A stretch of 64,000 nucleotides of DNA from contig JAFQRA010000021.1 in the NCBI GenBank assembly GCA_017410325.1, positions 62,001 to 126,000 of the forward strand, read 5' to 3'. The notes beneath the pieces were generated by a model, which was given only the letters and a program-made list of their open reading frames with translations, had not been told where the DNA came from and searched no databases. Positions 34,177 through 42,088 of this stretch are shown one piece after another. Source of the DNA: Clostridia bacterium (GTDB taxonomy: Bacteria > Bacillota > Clostridia > Oscillospirales > Acutalibacteraceae). Each line of letters starts with the position of its first letter. The first letter of the stretch is position 1. Position numbers and translations under genes: made by a program.

Positions 34177-35460
34177 ATGTCAACTAAACCCGTAACAGCA
34201 ATTATTGTCGGCGGAGGACACCGTGCATTTACCTATGCCGAGCTTGCGCTCAAAAGCCCCGACAAGCTGAAAATCGTCGGTATTGCCGACCCGAATCCCT
34301 TTCGCTGTGAAAAGGCAAGGAAGATGTTCGGCTTCCCCGAGGAAAACTGCTTTCCGTCTGCCGAGGCGCTGGCAAGCGTGCCGAAATTTGCCGATGCAAT
34401 AATCAACGGCACTATGGACCACCAGCACGTTGAAACGGCAATTCCTTTGCTCAAAAAGGGCTACGATATGCTGCTTGAAAAGCCCTTTGCCGTAAGCCTT
34501 GAGGAAATGGAAAGATTAGTAAGGGTTGTCGAGGAAAACGCCAACAGGGTTATGATTTGCCACGTGCTGCGTTACACTCCGTTTTACCTTGCAATAAAGG
34601 AGCGTGTGCTTGCGGGCGAAATAGGCGACATAATCAGCATAAATACCTTTGAGCACGTCAGCTATCACCACGCTTCAACGTCCTACGTCAGAGGCAAGTG
34701 GGGCAATTCCGACAACTGCAAAACCTCAATGCTTCTTGCAAAGTGCTGTCACGATATTGATATAATGATGTGGATGATGGGTGAGGTCAAGCCGAAGACT
34801 GTGTCCAGCTGCGGCTCGATTTTCCAGTTTAAGCCCGAAATGGCACCGGAGGGCGCAGGCACAAAGTGCCTTGTAGACTGCCCTTATGTTGATACCTGTC
34901 TCTATTCCGCAAAGAGAATATACATAGACCATCCCGACCGCTGGGAATTTTACGTCTGGTCTGCGCTTGAAGATAAGGAAAATGCTGCGATTGAGGACAA
35001 AATCAATCTTCTCAAGGGTGACAGCCCATACGGCAAGTGTATTTATAAGAGCGGAAACAACGTTGTTGACCACCAGAGCGTTATGGTTAATTTTGCCTCG
35101 GGCGCAACAGGTACACACAATATGGTCGGCGGTGCGGCAAGACCGCTTCGCAGAATTGAAATCGTCGGCACGAAGGGCGAAATCTGGGGCGAATTCGAGC
35201 ACAACGATATTCACGTGCTTCGCATAAATCCCGACCCCGGCAAGGAGTTTGACGAGGAGGTTATAGACCTTTCCGCCTTCTGCGAGGGCGGCGGTCACGG
35301 CGGCGGAGACCTCGGTCTGGCGGAGGATTTCGTCAACTACGTAAGAGGTGAAGAGCCCTCGGTTTCCTGCACGAGTATTTTCGATTCCGTAGCAGGCCAT
35401 AAAACTGTTTTCCTTGCCGATATATCGCGCGAAAACGGTTCGGAAAAAATGGAGTATTAA
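34177..35460 (+). CDS. Gfo/Idh/MocA-family oxidoreductase with cysteine cluster, 427 aa
   Basis: NAD(P)-dependent dehydrogenase of sugars or sugar derivatives. Rossmann start VTAIIVGGGHRAFTY (6-20), IADPNPFR, the catalytic-Lys motif EKPF (101-104) and CCHDIDIMMWM (190-200, the active-site His/Asp region). It is longer than the usual 330-390 residues: an insert after about residue 208 carries Cys212, Cys231, Cys235 and Cys241 (CLVDCPYVDTC), seen in one subgroup and possibly metal binding. The EamA gene starts 3 nt after its stop, suggesting they share a substrate. Substrate unknown. Confidence 0.88.
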   Translation: MSTKPVTAIIVGGGHRAFTYAELALKSPDKLKIVGIADPNPFRCEKARKMFGFPEENCFPSAEALASVPKFADAIINGTMDHQHVETAIPLLKKGYDMLLEKPFAVSLEEMERLVRVVEENANRVMICHVLRYTPFYLAIKERVLAGEIGDIISINTFEHVSYHHASTSYVRGKWGNSDNCKTSMLLAKCCHDIDIMMWMMGEVKPKTVSSCGSIFQFKPEMAPEGAGTKCLVDCPYVDTCLYSAKRIYIDHPDRWEFYVWSALEDKENAAIEDKINLLKGDSPYGKCIYKSGNNVVDHQSVMVNFASGATGTHNMVGGAARPLRRIEIVGTKGEIWGEFEHNDIHVLRINPDPGKEFDEEVIDLSAFCEGGGHGGGDLGLAEDFVNYVRGEEPSVSCTSIFDSVAGHKTVFLADISRENGSEKMEY

Positions 35461-35463
35461 TTT

Positions 35464-36375
35464 ATGAATCTCAGTTCAAAAAAAGCCTTCGGCGGTAACA
35501 TAGCGCTTCTGCTTGCCGCATTTATATGGGGTACGTCTTTCGTTGCGCAAAGCGTCGGAATGGAATCCGTGGAGGCGTTTACCTTCAACGGAATCAGAAT
35601 GTTTCTCGGCTGTGCGGCGCTTTTACCGCTTATAGTTTTTATACAGATAAGAAAGCGCAAAAACGATACGCGCACCGAAGCGGAAAAGAAAAAGCAAGCC
35701 GCGGTACAGCTTAAAAGCGGTGTGATTTGCGGCGTTATTCTTTACTGCGCCAGCAGCTTTCAGCAGTTTGCCTTCAACTATTCAACGCCCGGTAAAATCG
35801 GCTTTATCACGGCGCTTTATATGCTTCTCGTGCCCGTTTTCGGCCTTGCACTTAAACAGCGGCCCAGACTTTTCGTCTGGTTTGCCGTTCTGATGGGCTG
35901 TGTGGGTGCGTATCTGCTTTGTGTGGATGCTGAAATGACCATAGGTAAGGGCGAATTGCTCACGCTTGCTTGTGCCGTTTTCTATGCCATTCATATACTT
36001 TATATTGACAGCGTTGTCGATAAGGTGGACGGTGTCCTTCTCTCCTTTACGCAGTTTTTTGTTGTCGGCGTTATTTCTGCCGTGTGTATGCTTATTTTTG
36101 AAACACCGCAGGCGGAAAATATTCAGGCGGCAATGGTGCCTATGCTCTATTCGGGAATTATGAGCAGCGGCATTGCCTACACTCTCCAGATTATAGGCCA
36201 GAAGCACACACAGCCTGCCGTAGCTTCGCTTCTGATGTGCCTTGAATCGGTCTTTGCCGTGCTTTCGGGCTGGGTTATTCTGCACGAAGCACTTACCGGC
36301 AGAGAAATTCTCGGTTGTGTAATTATGTTTGTTGCTATAATTCTCACAAACCTGCCCGAAAGAAAAAAAGCTTGA
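35464..36375 (+). CDS. EamA-family (drug/metabolite transporter) permease, 303 aa
   Basis: Ten-helix DMT transporter with two EamA repeats: the first from LLLAAFIWGTSFVAQSVG (about 15-32), the second from LTLACAVFYAIHILYIDSVV (about 165-184), with the typical end-of-repeat GAYLLC and SVFAVLSGWVILHEALTGREILGCVIMFVAIILTNL. Probably exports a small metabolite. Translationally close to the preceding dehydrogenase (3-nt gap) and followed by a terminator. Confidence 0.92.
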   Translation: MNLSSKKAFGGNIALLLAAFIWGTSFVAQSVGMESVEAFTFNGIRMFLGCAALLPLIVFIQIRKRKNDTRTEAEKKKQAAVQLKSGVICGVILYCASSFQQFAFNYSTPGKIGFITALYMLLVPVFGLALKQRPRLFVWFAVLMGCVGAYLLCVDAEMTIGKGELLTLACAVFYAIHILYIDSVVDKVDGVLLSFTQFFVVGVISAVCMLIFETPQAENIQAAMVPMLYSGIMSSGIAYTLQIIGQKHTQPAVASLLMCLESVFAVLSGWVILHEALTGREILGCVIMFVAIILTNLPERKKA

Positions 36376-36381
36376 ATTTTG

Positions 36382-36414
36382 TCAAGAAGTGCTCGGTCAC
36401 TTCTTGATTTTTTT
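36382..36414 (+). terminator. Terminator of the Gfo/Idh-EamA operon
   Basis: TCAAGAAGTG (36382-36391), loop CTCGGT, CACTTCTTGA (36398-36407), then TTTTTTT. Confidence 0.92.
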
Positions 36415-36424
36415 ATATTTACTA

Positions 36425-36459
36425 TTGACAAAGGAAAACGCACTGTATATACTGTATAT
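36425..36459 (+). promoter_or_regulatory. Strong promoter with overlapping palindrome, upstream of ABC-2 permease
   Basis: TTGACA (36425-36430), 17-bp spacer, TATACT (36448-36453). ATATAC-T-GTATAT (36447-36459) is a palindrome centred on the -10 box, the sort of site a GntR/YtrA-like repressor would use; the regulator is not in the window. Confidence 0.7.
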
Positions 36460-36558
36460 GCACGGTGCTTGCAAAATCGTGCGGTTTAAGCCGCGAGGAT
36501 GTTCAGAAATATAGAAGCTTACCGTAGAAGAAAAATATTGAAAGTAAGGTTTGTGAAA

Positions 36559-37971
36559 ATGAAAGGTGCTTTACTGTCGGAATTCTATTCGTGGAGACAC
36601 AAAAGAATATGGCTGATGCTTGTTACGGTTGCGGGTGCGGTTGCGTGCTCCGCTTCGGAAATTCTGTTTGTCTTTCTGTTCGGCATTATGCCGGTGACGA
36701 ACTTCGTTTCGGGTATGCTTGCGTTTAAGGGTGAGCATTCGGCGGCTGTTGAAGGATTCAATATGTCCGTGCCGATTACCAAGGCACAGCGCATAGCGGC
36801 AAAATATATTGTTTTGCTTTGTGAAAACGTTGTTATGTGGCTGTGCTACGCTTTTACCTGCATTACCGTGGATACTGTTTTGCTCGGCGAGTATTATTCC
36901 GAATATGACAGCCGTACGGCAATGAAACAGCGTGCGATATTTATGGTTTGCGTGTTTGCCGTGGCTTTTGTGCTGTGGTTTTTACTCAACTGTAAGCTGA
37001 AAAAACACAGAGTGCTTGTAAACGTTCTGCTATTTTTGCCCTTTGCTTTTGTCACATGGTTTATCCACATGGAGTTTGAATCCCTCAGCATTTCAAGTAT
37101 TTTCAGGGATGAATTATGGATATTGCCTTCATCGCTTGTTTCTGCCGTTCTGCTTCTTGCCGCGGGCGTTCCGCTGGCAGTGTGGGGAGCAAACCGTAAA
37201 GAATGCAGCAAAAAAATGAAAACGGCAGCCGCAGTCTGCGTTGCGCTTGTAGCTGTGTTTACGGCTTCGTTTATCCTGCTTGATGAATACGGTTATTTCA
37301 GGTGGAATGCGCCGCTCGGTTTTATCTATTACGGTCAGGATGAATACGAAGATGAATATGAATATGAGCCGGAAATTCCCGTACCGCCCACGGAAGAACA
37401 GCTTGCCGTCAGAGAAGAAATGCTTGATTTTCTTGAAAAAGACGGCTCTCAAAGTATAGTCGGAAGAAGAATGACCGAATGCGAAAGGGTGCTCAAAAGC
37501 TACGGCTTCAGCGGTGAAGGCAGTGACGGATACGCCGAATACGAGCTTGGCGGTATGTTCTGCATTCTGGAAAATAATCTTTATGGCGAAGAAATAATGG
37601 CCGGCAGCAATATGCTTTCTTCTTTGTCTGAAAAGGTGCAGTCATTCGAGGTGTATGCCGAGGTCGGTAATATGTATTTTGAAACCCTGACTGACTCCGA
37701 TATGGAAAAAATGGTGGCTGATTTAAAGGCTTGTGCCGACACACAGCAACTCGTTGAAGCTTTCAGAAGTCTTGGTCTCGTTCCGGATCATATGAACGAG
37801 CTGCTGATGGAATCATCATCGGTGACAAGTGAGATTGAATCATCGGTGTGCAGAGGGTATACCATAAACGGTGCCGCGGAAGAATACGAGGACCTTGGAA
37901 TAATGGAATTTTCAATATCGGTAGTTACAAATGACGGTAAGATAGTTTCTGTAGATTACAGTTTGGGTTAA
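36559..37971 (+). CDS. ABC-2-type membrane permease with long extracytoplasmic tail, 470 aa
   Basis: The N-terminus MKGALLSEFYSWRHKRIW and six hydrophobic segments (about 20-250) resemble ABC-2 permeases of the kind paired with bacitracin/lantibiotic-type ATPases; SVPITKAQRIAAKYI (about 70-84) is a family-like loop. After the last span (about 225-245) comes an acidic EDEYEYEPEIPVPP linker and a roughly 190-residue soluble domain of unknown type. No ATPase partner is adjacent, which is unusual. ATG 36559 is chosen (AAAGTAAGG about 10 nt upstream); an ATG at 36499 in the same frame has poorer spacing. Distinct function unknown. Confidence 0.65.
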   Translation: MKGALLSEFYSWRHKRIWLMLVTVAGAVACSASEILFVFLFGIMPVTNFVSGMLAFKGEHSAAVEGFNMSVPITKAQRIAAKYIVLLCENVVMWLCYAFTCITVDTVLLGEYYSEYDSRTAMKQRAIFMVCVFAVAFVLWFLLNCKLKKHRVLVNVLLFLPFAFVTWFIHMEFESLSISSIFRDELWILPSSLVSAVLLLAAGVPLAVWGANRKECSKKMKTAAAVCVALVAVFTASFILLDEYGYFRWNAPLGFIYYGQDEYEDEYEYEPEIPVPPTEEQLAVREEMLDFLEKDGSQSIVGRRMTECERVLKSYGFSGEGSDGYAEYELGGMFCILENNLYGEEIMAGSNMLSSLSEKVQSFEVYAEVGNMYFETLTDSDMEKMVADLKACADTQQLVEAFRSLGLVPDHMNELLMESSSVTSEIESSVCRGYTINGAAEEYEDLGIMEFSISVVTNDGKIVSVDYSLG

Positions 37972-37994
37972 GTAACAGTAAAAGGGTGGTCGGG

Positions 37995-39059
37995 ATGAAA
38001 ATCGAAAAAATCGACTCTAATTTTACGGTGGGTGAGGTCACTGCCGACGGTATGAAAGCCTACAGTATACATACCTCTCCCTTTAAAATTTACGGTCTTT
38101 ACGACTGTAAGGAGAATAACTACAGGCGTATGCCCCGTGAGGTTGCCGAAAAGGTGAATGACGGCGTAAAAGCGCTTCACACCAACACCGCAGGCGGCAG
38201 AATACGCTTTGAAACGGACAGCAAAAGAATAGCTCTGCGCTTTGCTTTGCCCGATGTGTGCCTGTTTCCTCACATGCCCCTGACGGGCACGAGCTGCTTC
38301 GATTTGTACGCCGACGGCGAGTATATAAAGCCCTTTATTCCGCAGGGTGATTTCTTTGGGAAGGCAAGGGAAGAGGGTGAAAAAGAGTTTTACTCCGAAG
38401 TTAATTTGGGCTCGGCAAAAATGCGTGATATTCTTATAAACTTTCCGCTCTATAACAATGTTTCCTCGGTCTGTGTTTTGCTTGAGGACGGTGCGGCGGT
38501 TGAAGCATCGCAGGAATATACGCACCAAAGGCCCGTAGTGTTTTACGGCTCGTCAATCACTCAGGGCGGCTGTGCAAGCCATTCGGGCAACAGCTACGAG
38601 GCGGTAATTTCACGCAAGCTCGACTGCGACTTTGTAAACCTCGGCTTTTCGGGCAGCTGCAGGGGTGAGGACGAAATGGCGCATTATATTGCAACGCTTG
38701 ATATGAGTGTTTTCGTTTACGATTACGACCACAATGCCTCCGATACCCGGTGGCTCGGAAAAACACACTCCCGTTTCTTTGAAATACTGCGTGAAGCACA
38801 GCCCGATTTACCCGTTATAATGGTTTCCGTTGCGGATAAGTGCTTCGGCAAGGAAATTGAAAAGCGCAAGGAAATAATCCGTAACACCTACGATACCGCC
38901 GTTGCAAACGGTGACAAAAACGTTTATTTTATCGACGGGCAGGAAATATACGGCTCCCGTGCAGACCTCGCAACCGTTGATTACTGCCACCCGAATGACC
39001 TCGGCTTTTGCCTTATGGCGGAAAAAATCGGCGGGGTTTTAGGTGAAATGCTAAGTTGA
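37995..39059 (+). CDS. SGNH-hydrolase-family protein, 354 aa
   Basis: Probable carbohydrate esterase. The N-terminal 175 residues look like a beta-sandwich SGNH_N-type domain; the catalytic domain has block I YGSSITQGG (nucleophile Ser187), block II LGFSGSC, block III YDYDHNAS and block V DYCHPND with the Asp/His pair (about residue 327-330). No signal peptide, so cytoplasmic; likely deacetylates an imported oligosaccharide. ATG 37995 follows AAAGGGTGG. It follows the permease by 23 nt and ends at a strong terminator. Confidence 0.87.
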   Translation: MKIEKIDSNFTVGEVTADGMKAYSIHTSPFKIYGLYDCKENNYRRMPREVAEKVNDGVKALHTNTAGGRIRFETDSKRIALRFALPDVCLFPHMPLTGTSCFDLYADGEYIKPFIPQGDFFGKAREEGEKEFYSEVNLGSAKMRDILINFPLYNNVSSVCVLLEDGAAVEASQEYTHQRPVVFYGSSITQGGCASHSGNSYEAVISRKLDCDFVNLGFSGSCRGEDEMAHYIATLDMSVFVYDYDHNASDTRWLGKTHSRFFEILREAQPDLPVIMVSVADKCFGKEIEKRKEIIRNTYDTAVANGDKNVYFIDGQEIYGSRADLATVDYCHPNDLGFCLMAEKIGGVLGEMLS

Positions 39060-39075
39060 ATAAAGTCCGCCTATA

Positions 39076-39116
39076 ACAAAAAGCCTTATGGCATAATTTG
39101 CCATAAGGCTTTTTGT
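39076..39116. terminator. Strong terminator after the SGNH gene
   Basis: ACAAAAAGCCTTATGGCA (39076-39093) pairs perfectly with its complement (39099-39116) around a 5-nt loop, with A and T runs on both flanks, so it works in either direction. Confidence 0.92.
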
Positions 39117-39220
39117 TTCTTGCACGGAAAAATACCGCGTCAAAATGCACAAACAAGCAGAGTTGAAAATGTGCAATATTACAGAGTTTTGGAAATATTT
39201 ATAAAATGTGTACAAAAATA

Positions 39221-39249
39221 TTGAAATTCAGACAGTAATTTGGTAATAT
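39221..39249 (+). promoter_or_regulatory. Promoter of the 772-residue secreted-protein gene
   Basis: TTGAAA (39221-39226), 17-bp spacer, TAATAT (39244-39249). It predicts a leader of about 305 nt before the start at 39561. Confidence 0.65.
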
Positions 39250-39302
39250 TTACTTAACAACTTGCATAAGTTGAATAAATCAGAAAAAAGGATGTGATTC
39301 CA

Positions 39303-39431
39303 ATGGCTCAACACCTTTCACCCGAAAAACCAAATAACGGGGCACGTTTGAAATTTAACAGCACTGAAAGTCGTGAAACCTCTGTTGCCATATCACGTCT
39401 TTGCTTAATTTTTTACTGCATAAGAGAATAA
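39303..39431 (+). CDS. Possible 42-codon ORF in the leader of the secreted-protein gene
   Basis: ATG 39303 to TAA 39429-39431, preceded by AAAAAGGA at about 10 nt, encodes MAQHLSPEKPNNGARLKFN at the start and ISRLCLIFYCIRE at the end. No family recognised. Its second half overlaps a long RNA stem, so the region may be a structured leader with an incidental ORF, or a short peptide whose translation rearranges the stem. Confidence 0.35.
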   Translation: MAQHLSPEKPNNGARLKFNSTESRETSVAISRLCLIFYCIRE

Positions 39432-39553
39432 AGACTATGGCAAAAACAGAGTGAAGATTTTTTGCTTGAGTTTTCAGATGTGTCCGACTAAACATGATGA
39501 GAAAAATTTCGGCCGACTTGAAACACCGACCGGAAAAAAGTTTAGAAACGGAG
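39380..39553 (+). promoter_or_regulatory. Structured 5' leader with a stem covering the ribosome binding site
   Basis: Stem 1: CTCTGTT, GCCATA and GTCTTT (39380-39402) pair with AAAGAC, TATGGC and AACAGAG (39430-39451) with small bulges. Stem 2: TCCG and CTAAAC (39483-39493) pair with GTTTAG and CGGA (39540-39552); the latter contains the GGAG ribosome binding site of the gene at 39561. I do not recognise a known riboswitch class. The remaining 39117-39220 is AT-rich and empty. Confidence 0.5.
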
Positions 39554-39560
39554 AAACATT

Positions 39561-41879
39561 ATGAAAAAACTTAACAAATCCTTCGCTGTCCTTCTGACGG
39601 CACTTTTGCTTTTGTCAATTATCCCGATGGGTCTTACTGCTTCGGCGGCAGACCCGATAGCACTTAACTACCGCAACGCAACCGTAACGGTTGCTCCCAC
39701 CGTTACACCCAGTACCTTTGAATACGGCCTGAGCTACGGCGACCTTACCGTATCAGGCGGTGAGGTCTGGTACGAGGGCGAAAAGGTTGAAGGATACTTT
39801 GGCTTTAACAACGCATCAACCGTACCTACTCCCCGTGAAAATTCGGAGGTTACGCTTTATTTCTTCCCGACGGATACGACGAAATATAAGAAAGGCTCGT
39901 TCAGAACTACGGACGATTACCCGATTGAAAACTGGCCGACGATAACCGTTACTGCGATTGAAACCGCTCTTCAGGGTACGGCAACGGCTGCTGCAATTGA
40001 CCCCGGCACAAAGCTTTCTGACGCAACGATAACGGGCACGATTATAAACACGAAAACAGGCGAACCGATTGAAGGCGGTAAATGGGCTTACGATTCCATA
40101 TCAAACGTCCAATCGGGCAGCAAAAAGATTTATGAGAGCGGTACATATTCCGCAACGTGGACTCTCAAGGGTCATGCGGACGTTACAACTACCGTACAGG
40201 TAAACGTAAACGATAACCCTGCATTGGCTTCGGGTATATCTGTTTATCCGACGGTTCTTGATGATGACCTTGTCTGGTCACCCGACCTCACATACGGTGA
40301 CATCAAGTTTGAAGGCGGACGTGTTATCTACGAGGGTCAGCCCATAACCGGTATCTTCAAATGGCAGAGCAAGGATACCGCAAAAGTCGCAGGTACGAAT
40401 ATAAGCACATGGGCATACTTTGTGCCCGATAATCCCGACCTTATCAGCTTTTTTGCACAGAGCGCACAGATGATATCCCTGAGCATATCCCTTAAACCCG
40501 GCACACTCAACGTTAGGGTGCCTATGCCGCTTGAGATTGTTCAGGGTACTGTAGGCTCTTCGGTAAAGGCTGATGCCCTGCTCGGCTTTGAGTTCGGCGA
40601 GGGGATTGACCCTGCAAACGTAACCGTGAAGTTCAGCAAGAGTCTTTCAACTCTTGAGCCCGGAACATATAACGATATAACAACCACAGTAAGCTGCGCA
40701 AATTACGAGAGCCTTGAGTTCAATATTCCCATAAAGATAATTGCTCCCAAGAAGCTTCCGATTACAAAAACTCCCGAGGCCGTTAAGGTCAACTACGGCT
40801 ACGTGGCCAAAAACAGAAAGGCTGCAGATGCAGGCTTTGAGTTTGAGGAGGGCTTTGATGCCTCTAAGGTTATGGTTGAATGGGGCGTAAGCGTAAGAGA
40901 TCTTCCTCTCGGTAAAACCGAAGCTATGGAAATGAAAGTTTACCTTGATGCGAACTACGAGGAGCTTACGTATACGCTTCCCATAGAAATTGTAAAGCGA
41001 CCCGATACGGGCAAGTTCGGCTCACTTGCGGTTAATACCCGTAACTCCAACAACGAGGGTGTAATTCAGGTAACTCTTGCTTTCCACGACCAGTACAAGA
41101 ACGGTACGGCAAAGGTCTGGCTTACGGATGGCACGAATACCTGGGTTCTCGGCGAGGATATTCCGCCAACCTACAGCCATACGCAGAGCAGTAAGCGCAA
41201 GATATTCGAGCATCAGATTGAACAGCCGGGCACATATACCTTTGTTGCCTACGCCGAATATACTCCCGGTGATGCAGACTGTATCTACTTTACAAATCCG
41301 GTTATGGAATCCCACGCAACGACAGTTACCTACGAAAAGTGGATCAAGATGACCTGCATCAATACAAGGTACGATACAAGTGTGCTCGACGTATACAAGG
41401 GCAAACAGATTTCGGCAAGAACATCACTTTCTTCAAGCGATTTCTCCTATTGGGAAATTCTTGATTCAAAGGGCAGAAAATACGACCCGTCAGTTTTCGG
41501 CCTTGACGAGGATGATATGAAGGAAACGACCCTTGCCTTCTACGTTCCCATTGAAGAGGACTTCACAATTGCGGCAAGAGACAAGTTCTATATTCCTCCT
41601 ATCGTACAGCCCGATGTTCCCGATGAACCGGATAATCCCGACAACCCCGATAACCCCGATAACCCCGATAACCCCGATAACCCCGATAATCCCGACGACC
41701 CCGATAATCCCGATGACCCTGTTGATGAGCCTACCCTTTGGGAGCAGATAGTTGCTTTCTTCCAAAATCTTTTTAACGGCTCAGGTGAAGGTATACAGCT
41801 TCCCTCCTGGCTGGTAAGATTCTTTAATATCATAGTCTCCTTCTTCACAGGCTTATTCAACGGTCTGTTCGGTAAATAA
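39561..41879 (+). CDS. Large secreted protein with repeated modules and a Pro-Asp-Asn linker, 772 aa
   Basis: A Sec signal peptide (LLTALLLLSIIPMGLTASA, cleavage near residue 30) is followed by two related modules, about 31-118 and 212-300, each with a YGDL/YGDI...GG-x-V-x-YEG pattern, then three beta-rich segments that look Ig-like. A (Asp-Asn-Pro)-rich linker (about 690-720) precedes a hydrophobic, Phe-rich C-terminus (LWEQIVAFFQNLFNG; IIVSFFTGLFNGLFGK) instead of LPXTG, possibly a membrane- or wall-association tail. No catalytic motif recognised; likely a cell-surface adhesin or structural protein. GGAG precedes the ATG. Confidence 0.75.
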   Translation: MKKLNKSFAVLLTALLLLSIIPMGLTASAADPIALNYRNATVTVAPTVTPSTFEYGLSYGDLTVSGGEVWYEGEKVEGYFGFNNASTVPTPRENSEVTLYFFPTDTTKYKKGSFRTTDDYPIENWPTITVTAIETALQGTATAAAIDPGTKLSDATITGTIINTKTGEPIEGGKWAYDSISNVQSGSKKIYESGTYSATWTLKGHADVTTTVQVNVNDNPALASGISVYPTVLDDDLVWSPDLTYGDIKFEGGRVIYEGQPITGIFKWQSKDTAKVAGTNISTWAYFVPDNPDLISFFAQSAQMISLSISLKPGTLNVRVPMPLEIVQGTVGSSVKADALLGFEFGEGIDPANVTVKFSKSLSTLEPGTYNDITTTVSCANYESLEFNIPIKIIAPKKLPITKTPEAVKVNYGYVAKNRKAADAGFEFEEGFDASKVMVEWGVSVRDLPLGKTEAMEMKVYLDANYEELTYTLPIEIVKRPDTGKFGSLAVNTRNSNNEGVIQVTLAFHDQYKNGTAKVWLTDGTNTWVLGEDIPPTYSHTQSSKRKIFEHQIEQPGTYTFVAYAEYTPGDADCIYFTNPVMESHATTVTYEKWIKMTCINTRYDTSVLDVYKGKQISARTSLSSSDFSYWEILDSKGRKYDPSVFGLDEDDMKETTLAFYVPIEEDFTIAARDKFYIPPIVQPDVPDEPDNPDNPDNPDNPDNPDNPDNPDDPDNPDDPVDEPTLWEQIVAFFQNLFNGSGEGIQLPSWLVRFFNIIVSFFTGLFNGLFGK
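41631..41720 (+). repeat. 9-bp tandem repeat (10 units) coding Asp-Asn-Pro
   Basis: Ten 9-bp units, mostly GATAACCCC with GATAATCCC and GACGACCCC variants. In frame, so copy-number change would alter linker length without breaking the protein. Confidence 0.95.
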
Positions 41880-41925
41880 AAAAGCCAAAATCTGCTGCTT
41901 TGCAGCAGTGAAACATAATGTTTTT

Positions 41926-41967
41926 CTCCCCTCTGCCCGGTTACCCGGGCACGGGGGAGTTTTTTTT
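41926..41967 (+). terminator. Terminator of the secreted-protein gene
   Basis: CTCCCC and GCCCGG (41926-41940) pair with CCCGGGC and GGGGGAG (41944-41959), then an 8-T run. A small CTGCTGC-TTT-GCAGCAG hairpin precedes it at 41892-41908. Confidence 0.9.
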
Positions 41968-42007
41968 CGACCAATTGTTACAATTTTTCAAAGAATATAT
42001 TTTACTC

Positions 42008-42036
42008 TTGCCTTTTACTTTTTTATTTGGTAAACT
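42008..42036 (+). promoter_or_regulatory. Promoter of the DUF2238-like/GH29 operon
   Basis: TTGCCT (42008-42013), 17-bp spacer, TAAACT (42031-42036). Confidence 0.5.
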
Positions 42037-42088
42037 TACATTGTTGTACGGTTAAACCGTGACAGTATAAATTGAGGGAGAAAGATTT

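Noticed and set aside
39256-39560. Known riboswitch (c-di-GMP, SAM, THF and similar)
   Set aside because: No conserved core matched by eye; kept only as an unclassified structured leader.
41631-41720. CRISPR-like array
   Set aside because: Nine-bp units with no spacers, in frame inside a secreted-protein gene.
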